DNA of 7,720 nt from positions 10,874 through 18,593 of the forward strand of contig DESS01000037.1 in NCBI GenBank assembly GCA_002361335.1, in the 5' to 3' direction. A program made the position numbers and the translations under genes. Position 1 is the stretch's first letter. Each line of letters opens with the position of its first letter. The DNA is from Richelia sp. UBA3308 (GTDB lineage: Bacteria > Cyanobacteriota > Cyanobacteriia > Cyanobacteriales > Nostocaceae). Below the pieces are notes generated by a model. That model was given only the letters and a program-made list of their open reading frames with translations. It had not been told where the DNA came from and did not search any database. This document shows, in pieces, positions 4,701 through 7,720 of the stretch.

Positions 4701-6116
4701 ATGTCCAAACCAATCGAAATCCGCAACCCCCGCACGGGAAAGTACGATTACGTAATTATACCACCGCCAGAAAGACTTTTAGTACAGCAATGTAATCGTT
4801 TACGTAGGGCACAACAAAATTGGTTTGATTTGGGTTTAGATGGACGAATTGATGTTTTATTAAAATGGAAGGATGCTATACTTTCAAACCGGGATAAGTT
4901 GACGGAAGCTTTAGTAATTGATACGGGTAGATTGCGAGAGTCTAAGTTGGAAATTGATTGGTTTCTTTCCGGTATTGATCGATGGTGTCGGTTGGGTTCA
5001 AAGTTGTTACAAGACACTGAAAAAGGCACTTCAATTCCGTTTATTAATCTACAACAAACGGCAGTTCCTTATGCTTTAGTTGGCGTTATTAGTCCTTGGA
5101 ATTTTCCTTTATTATTATCTACTATTGATACTATTCCAGCATTATTGGCCGGTTGTGCAGTAATTGTTAAGCCTAGCGAAATTACGCCGCGATTTATGGC
5201 ACCTTTGATGAATGCTGTCAGTACTGTACCAAAATTGCGGGATATATTAAGTTTTATTGAGGGAAATGGTAAAACAGGGGAAATTTTGGTAGATAATGTT
5301 GATTTAATCTGTTTTACAGGCAGTATAGAAACAGGACAACAAATTGCGATCGCAGCAGCACAACGTTTAATTCCAGCTTTTTTAGAATTGGCAGGAAAAA
5401 ACCCAGCAATTGTTTTAAAATCAGCAAATATAGATTTAGCTACTTCTGCTATTTTATGGGGTTCTGTATTTAATAGCGGACAATCATGTTTTTCAATTGA
5501 AAGAATTTATGTTGCTGAAGATATTTTGGAAGAGTTTTATCATAAACTTGTAGCTAAAGCATATAAGTTAAAGCTTGCTTATCCGACATTAAACAGTGGA
5601 GAAATTGGACCAATTATTACGGAAACACAAGCAGCAATTATCAACGAACATTTATTAGACGCAATCGAAAAAGGTGGGATAATTCACTGTGGTGGTGAAG
5701 TTGAAGAAAAAGGTGGTGGTTGGTGGTGTCATCCGACAGTTATTACCGAAGTTAATCATGATATGAAGGTAATGAATGAAGAAACATTTGGTCCAATTAT
5801 GCCCATTGCGTCCTTTTCTACAGTAGAATCAGCCATAGAATTAGCAAATGATAGCTTTTATGGATTGAGTGCGGCGGTATTTTCAGAATCGCGAGACGAA
5901 GCATTAAAAATAGCCCGTCAAATCGATGCAGGTGCTATTAATATTAATGATGCAGGTTTAACAGTGATGATGCATGAAGCTGAAAAAAATGCCTTCAAGT
6001 TTTCCGGTTTAGGAAGTTCCCGTATGGGTGTGTCAGCTTTAACAAGGTTTATGCGGAAAAAAGCATTTTTGATTAAAACTAACAGTAATTATGACCCTTG
6101 GTGGTTTAATAAGTAA
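4701..6116 (+). CDS. NAD(P)-dependent aldehyde dehydrogenase
   Basis: This is a complete 471-residue aldehyde dehydrogenase, which oxidises an aldehyde to its carboxylic acid with NAD(P)+. The signature elements are present: SPWNFP with the oxyanion Asn N134, the cofactor-binding K157-P-S-E, F205-T-G-S208, the general base E229 in LELAGKNP, the catalytic nucleophile C263 in NSGQSCFS, and E361-T-F-G-P for the nicotinamide ribose. The end (SSRMG, then about 30 residues with a hydrophobic MRKKAFLI and aromatic PWWF) resembles ALDH3-like enzymes for long-chain or hydrophobic aldehydes, a group that includes cyanobacterial apocarotenal/alkanal dehydrogenases; that assignment is tentative. There is no transmembrane anchor. 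The ATG at 4701 follows a heptamer array and has no Shine-Dalgarno. A HIP1 octamer lies inside the gene, and the stop codon lies in the first unit of the next heptamer array. Its likely role is to remove or use an aldehyde made by the oxygenases upstream, an inference from neighbourhood. Confidence 0.92.
   Translation: MSKPIEIRNPRTGKYDYVIIPPPERLLVQQCNRLRRAQQNWFDLGLDGRIDVLLKWKDAILSNRDKLTEALVIDTGRLRESKLEIDWFLSGIDRWCRLGSKLLQDTEKGTSIPFINLQQTAVPYALVGVISPWNFPLLLSTIDTIPALLAGCAVIVKPSEITPRFMAPLMNAVSTVPKLRDILSFIEGNGKTGEILVDNVDLICFTGSIETGQQIAIAAAQRLIPAFLELAGKNPAIVLKSANIDLATSAILWGSVFNSGQSCFSIERIYVAEDILEEFYHKLVAKAYKLKLAYPTLNSGEIGPIITETQAAIINEHLLDAIEKGGIIHCGGEVEEKGGGWWCHPTVITEVNHDMKVMNEETFGPIMPIASFSTVESAIELANDSFYGLSAAVFSESRDEALKIARQIDAGAININDAGLTVMMHEAEKNAFKFSGLGSSRMGVSALTRFMRKKAFLIKTNSNYDPWWFNK
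5346..5353. repeat. HIP1 octameric palindrome GCGATCGC
   Basis: GCGATCGC is the highly iterated palindrome of many cyanobacterial genomes. This is the only copy I see in the window. It lies in the aldehyde dehydrogenase gene and encodes part of the IAIAAA stretch. It supports the cyanobacterial origin of the DNA. Confidence 0.9.
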
Positions 6117-6218
6117 CGAGTAATGAGTAACGAGTAAAGAGTAATGAGTAACGAGTAATGAGTAATGAGTAATGAGTAACGAGTAAAGAGTAACAACTAA
6201 CCACTATCAACTAACAAC
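6114..6218 (+). repeat. Fifteen-unit heptamer array (TAAYGAG, then TAACAAC) between the aldehyde dehydrogenase and hisS genes
   Basis: Fifteen consecutive 7-base units with no break in phase fill the whole gap. Eleven are TAA[C/T/A]GAG (6114-6190) and four are TAACAAC or close variants (6191-6218). The variable fourth base reads C T C A T C T T T C A, and the 21-base block T-C-A occurs twice (6121-6141 and 6170-6190), which suggests growth by duplication of three units. The first unit includes the TAA stop of the aldehyde dehydrogenase gene, and the last ends 4 bases before the hisS ATG. Since 7 is not a multiple of 3, the units put TAA in all three forward frames, making the array a strict translation barrier. 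It is an STRR-type element. Confidence 0.95.
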
Positions 6219-6222
6219 TAAT

Positions 6223-7626
6223 ATGCCTAAATCCGAGAAAATAAATTATTCAAATCCCAGCGGTTTTCCAGAATTTTTACCTGGTGAAAAACGGTTGGAA
6301 TCTTATTTAATGGATACTATCCGTAAAGTCTATGAAAGTTATGGATTTACGCCGATTGAAACTCCTGCTGTAGAACGTTTGGAGGTTCTCCAAGCTAAGG
6401 GAAATCAAGGTGATAATATTATTTACGGTATTAGTCCAATTTTACCGCCGAATAAACAAGCTGAGAAAGAAGAATCTGGTAAGAGTAAATCCGATGATAA
6501 TAATTCGGAAGCTAGGGCGTTAAAGTTTGACCAAACTGTTCCTTTGGCGGCTTATATTGCCCGGAATTTAAATAATTTGACTTTTCCTTTTGCCCGTTAC
6601 CAAATGGATGTGGTGTTTCGCGGTGAAAGAGCAAAAGATGGACGTTTTCGTCAGTTTCGTCAGTGCGATATTGATGTTATTGCCCGTCGGGAATTGAGTT
6701 TACTTTATGATGCTCAAATGCCTGCGATTATTTCTGAGATTTTTGAAGCGGTTAATATTGGTGATTTTCTGATTCGGATCAATAATCGTAAGGTTTTAAC
6801 TGGTTTTTTTGAGTCGGTTGGTGTTACACAGGAGAAGATTAAAACCTGTGTGGGAATTATTGATAATTTAGATAAAATTGGTGAAACTAAGGTTATAAAA
6901 GAGTTGGAAAAGGAAGGTATTTCCTTAGAACAAACTCAGAAGATTATTGATTTTATTAATATTAAGGGTTCGGTGAATGAAGTATTGGATAAGTTAAAAC
7001 ATCTTGCGGTGGGTATGCCGGAAGCCGAACAATTTAATTTGGGAGTCAATGAATTAGAAACTGTTATTTCTGGAGTTCGTGATTTAGGAGTTGCGGATAA
7101 CCGTTACTGTATTGATTTATCTATTGCTCGCGGTTTAGATTATTATACTGGCACTGTTTATGAAACAACTTTGTTGGGACATGAAGCTTTAGGAAGTATT
7201 TGTTCTGGCGGTAGATATGAGGAGTTGGTAGGCACTTTTTTAGGGGAAAAAATGCCTGGTGTGGGAATTTCTATTGGTTTAACTCGGTTAATGAGTAGAT
7301 TATTAAAAGCCGATATTTTAAAAGCTTTATCCGCTACACCAGCCCAGGTAATGGTGGTGAATTTACAAGCTGATTTGATGCCACTTTATTTAAAGGTATC
7401 TCAACAATTGCGTCAAGCTGGAATTAATGTCATTACTAGCTTTGATAAACGCGGTTTGGGAAAGCAGTTTCAATCAGCTGATAAACAAGGAATTCAATTT
7501 TGTGTAATTATCGGTGCTGATGAAGCTGCTGCAGAAAAGTCCAATTTGAAGGATTTGAAATCCGGGGAACAAATTGAAGTTTCCTTGGATAAATTGGCAG
7601 AAGAAATTAAAGGAAGATTGGCATGA
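6223..7626 (+). CDS. hisS: Histidyl-tRNA synthetase (class II), atypical sequence type
   Basis: This 467-residue protein charges tRNA-His with histidine in the cytosol. Class II landmarks are present: the motif 1 region (GFPEFLP at 14-20 to PIETPAVERLE), motif 2 (FRGER at 132-136 through RFRQFRQCDID at 141-151), the histidine-specific R303-G-L-D-Y-Y-T-G310 and GGRYEELV (329-336), motif 3 near 346-356, and an anticodon-binding domain at about 374-467. Its motif 2 is FRGERAKDGRFRQFRQCDIDVI rather than the FRYERPQAGRxRQFHQ form that I recall for the usual cyanobacterial enzyme, and the N-terminus has PSGFPEFLP instead of the usual GTxDILP. A lysine- and acid-rich insert (about 75-98) separates the ATP-binding strands. 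It may therefore be a second or transferred HisRS. All main catalytic motifs are kept, so it is probably active rather than a HisZ regulatory subunit. The start follows a heptamer array without a Shine-Dalgarno. Confidence 0.93.
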   Translation: MPKSEKINYSNPSGFPEFLPGEKRLESYLMDTIRKVYESYGFTPIETPAVERLEVLQAKGNQGDNIIYGISPILPPNKQAEKEESGKSKSDDNNSEARALKFDQTVPLAAYIARNLNNLTFPFARYQMDVVFRGERAKDGRFRQFRQCDIDVIARRELSLLYDAQMPAIISEIFEAVNIGDFLIRINNRKVLTGFFESVGVTQEKIKTCVGIIDNLDKIGETKVIKELEKEGISLEQTQKIIDFINIKGSVNEVLDKLKHLAVGMPEAEQFNLGVNELETVISGVRDLGVADNRYCIDLSIARGLDYYTGTVYETTLLGHEALGSICSGGRYEELVGTFLGEKMPGVGISIGLTRLMSRLLKADILKALSATPAQVMVVNLQADLMPLYLKVSQQLRQAGINVITSFDKRGLGKQFQSADKQGIQFCVIIGADEAAAEKSNLKDLKSGEQIEVSLDKLAEEIKGRLA

Positions 7627-7720
7627 GAAACCTATTCCCTTAATAAGATACTGCGTAACCGTTCAGGGATAAAACCCGATTACCCTCTTATTTTCCGTTA
7701 TTGCGGTAAATGTAGAGACG
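7627..7720. other. Intergenic region after hisS, ending at a possible dispersed-repeat edge
   Basis: No gene is visible in these 94 bases. An ATG overlapping the hisS stop opens only six codons. No strong terminator hairpin with a T run is seen. The last bases (TGTAGAGACG, 7711-7720) match the start of a dispersed inverted repeat common in Nostoc- and Calothrix-like genomes, in which GTAGAGACG pairs with CGTCTCTAC. The second arm would lie beyond the window. Confidence 0.45.

Noticed and set aside
4748..5029. 93-codon minus-strand frame inside the aldehyde dehydrogenase gene
   Set aside because: It is antisense to an intact gene, and its sequence shows no domain or motif.
6114..6218. CRISPR array
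   Set aside because: The units are 7 bases long and contiguous, with no spacers. This is a simple heptamer array.
7623..7643. Small gene overlapping the hisS stop (ATGA overlap)
   Set aside because: The frame closes after six codons.

Overview
The window looks like chromosomal DNA from a filamentous, probably heterocyst-type cyanobacterium (Nostoc/Calothrix/Rivularia-like). The evidence is AT-rich coding DNA, one HIP1 octamer (GCGATCGC, 5346-5353), two arrays of degenerate heptamer repeats of the short-tandem-repeat (STRR) kind known from these genomes, a cyanobacterial/plant-type pheophorbide a oxygenase-like Rieske protein, and a final GTAGAGACG motif resembling the edge of a dispersed repeat common in Nostoc-like genomes. 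The genus is an inference.

Layout: 1-189 is the 3' end of a sensor histidine kinase gene. 190-450 holds no convincing gene. 451-1785 is a membrane-anchored Rieske oxygenase of the PaO/Tic55 type, broken by one in-frame TAA at 799-801 with the rest of the frame intact. 1799-1954 (minus strand) is a truncated remnant of an NmrA-like NAD(P)-binding protein gene, of which only the N-terminal Rossmann portion survives. 2115-3290 encodes an intact FAD-dependent monooxygenase, preceded by an 11-bp-stem hairpin. 3480-4544 encodes a five-bladed beta-propeller protein of the glycosidase-like superfamily. 4701-6116 encodes an aldehyde dehydrogenase with all key catalytic residues. 6223-7626 encodes a class II histidyl-tRNA synthetase of an atypical sequence type. 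7627-7720 is intergenic.

The Rieske oxygenase, FAD monooxygenase, propeller protein and aldehyde dehydrogenase all lie on the plus strand, together with a dehydrogenase-like remnant on the minus strand. This looks like an oxidative tailoring or catabolic neighbourhood: oxygenation, a possible sugar-related step, then aldehyde oxidation. The substrate cannot be read from the sequence. Gaps of about 100-330 bp argue against one tight operon. The stop codon in the oxygenase and the remnant beside it suggest that part of the neighbourhood is decaying.

The most notable non-coding features are the two heptamer arrays. They end 2 and 4 bases before the start codons of the aldehyde dehydrogenase and hisS genes and occupy the place where a Shine-Dalgarno sequence would normally be. 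The stop codon of the aldehyde dehydrogenase is itself the first three bases of the second array. No CRISPR array, tRNA, rRNA or insertion sequence was recognised.
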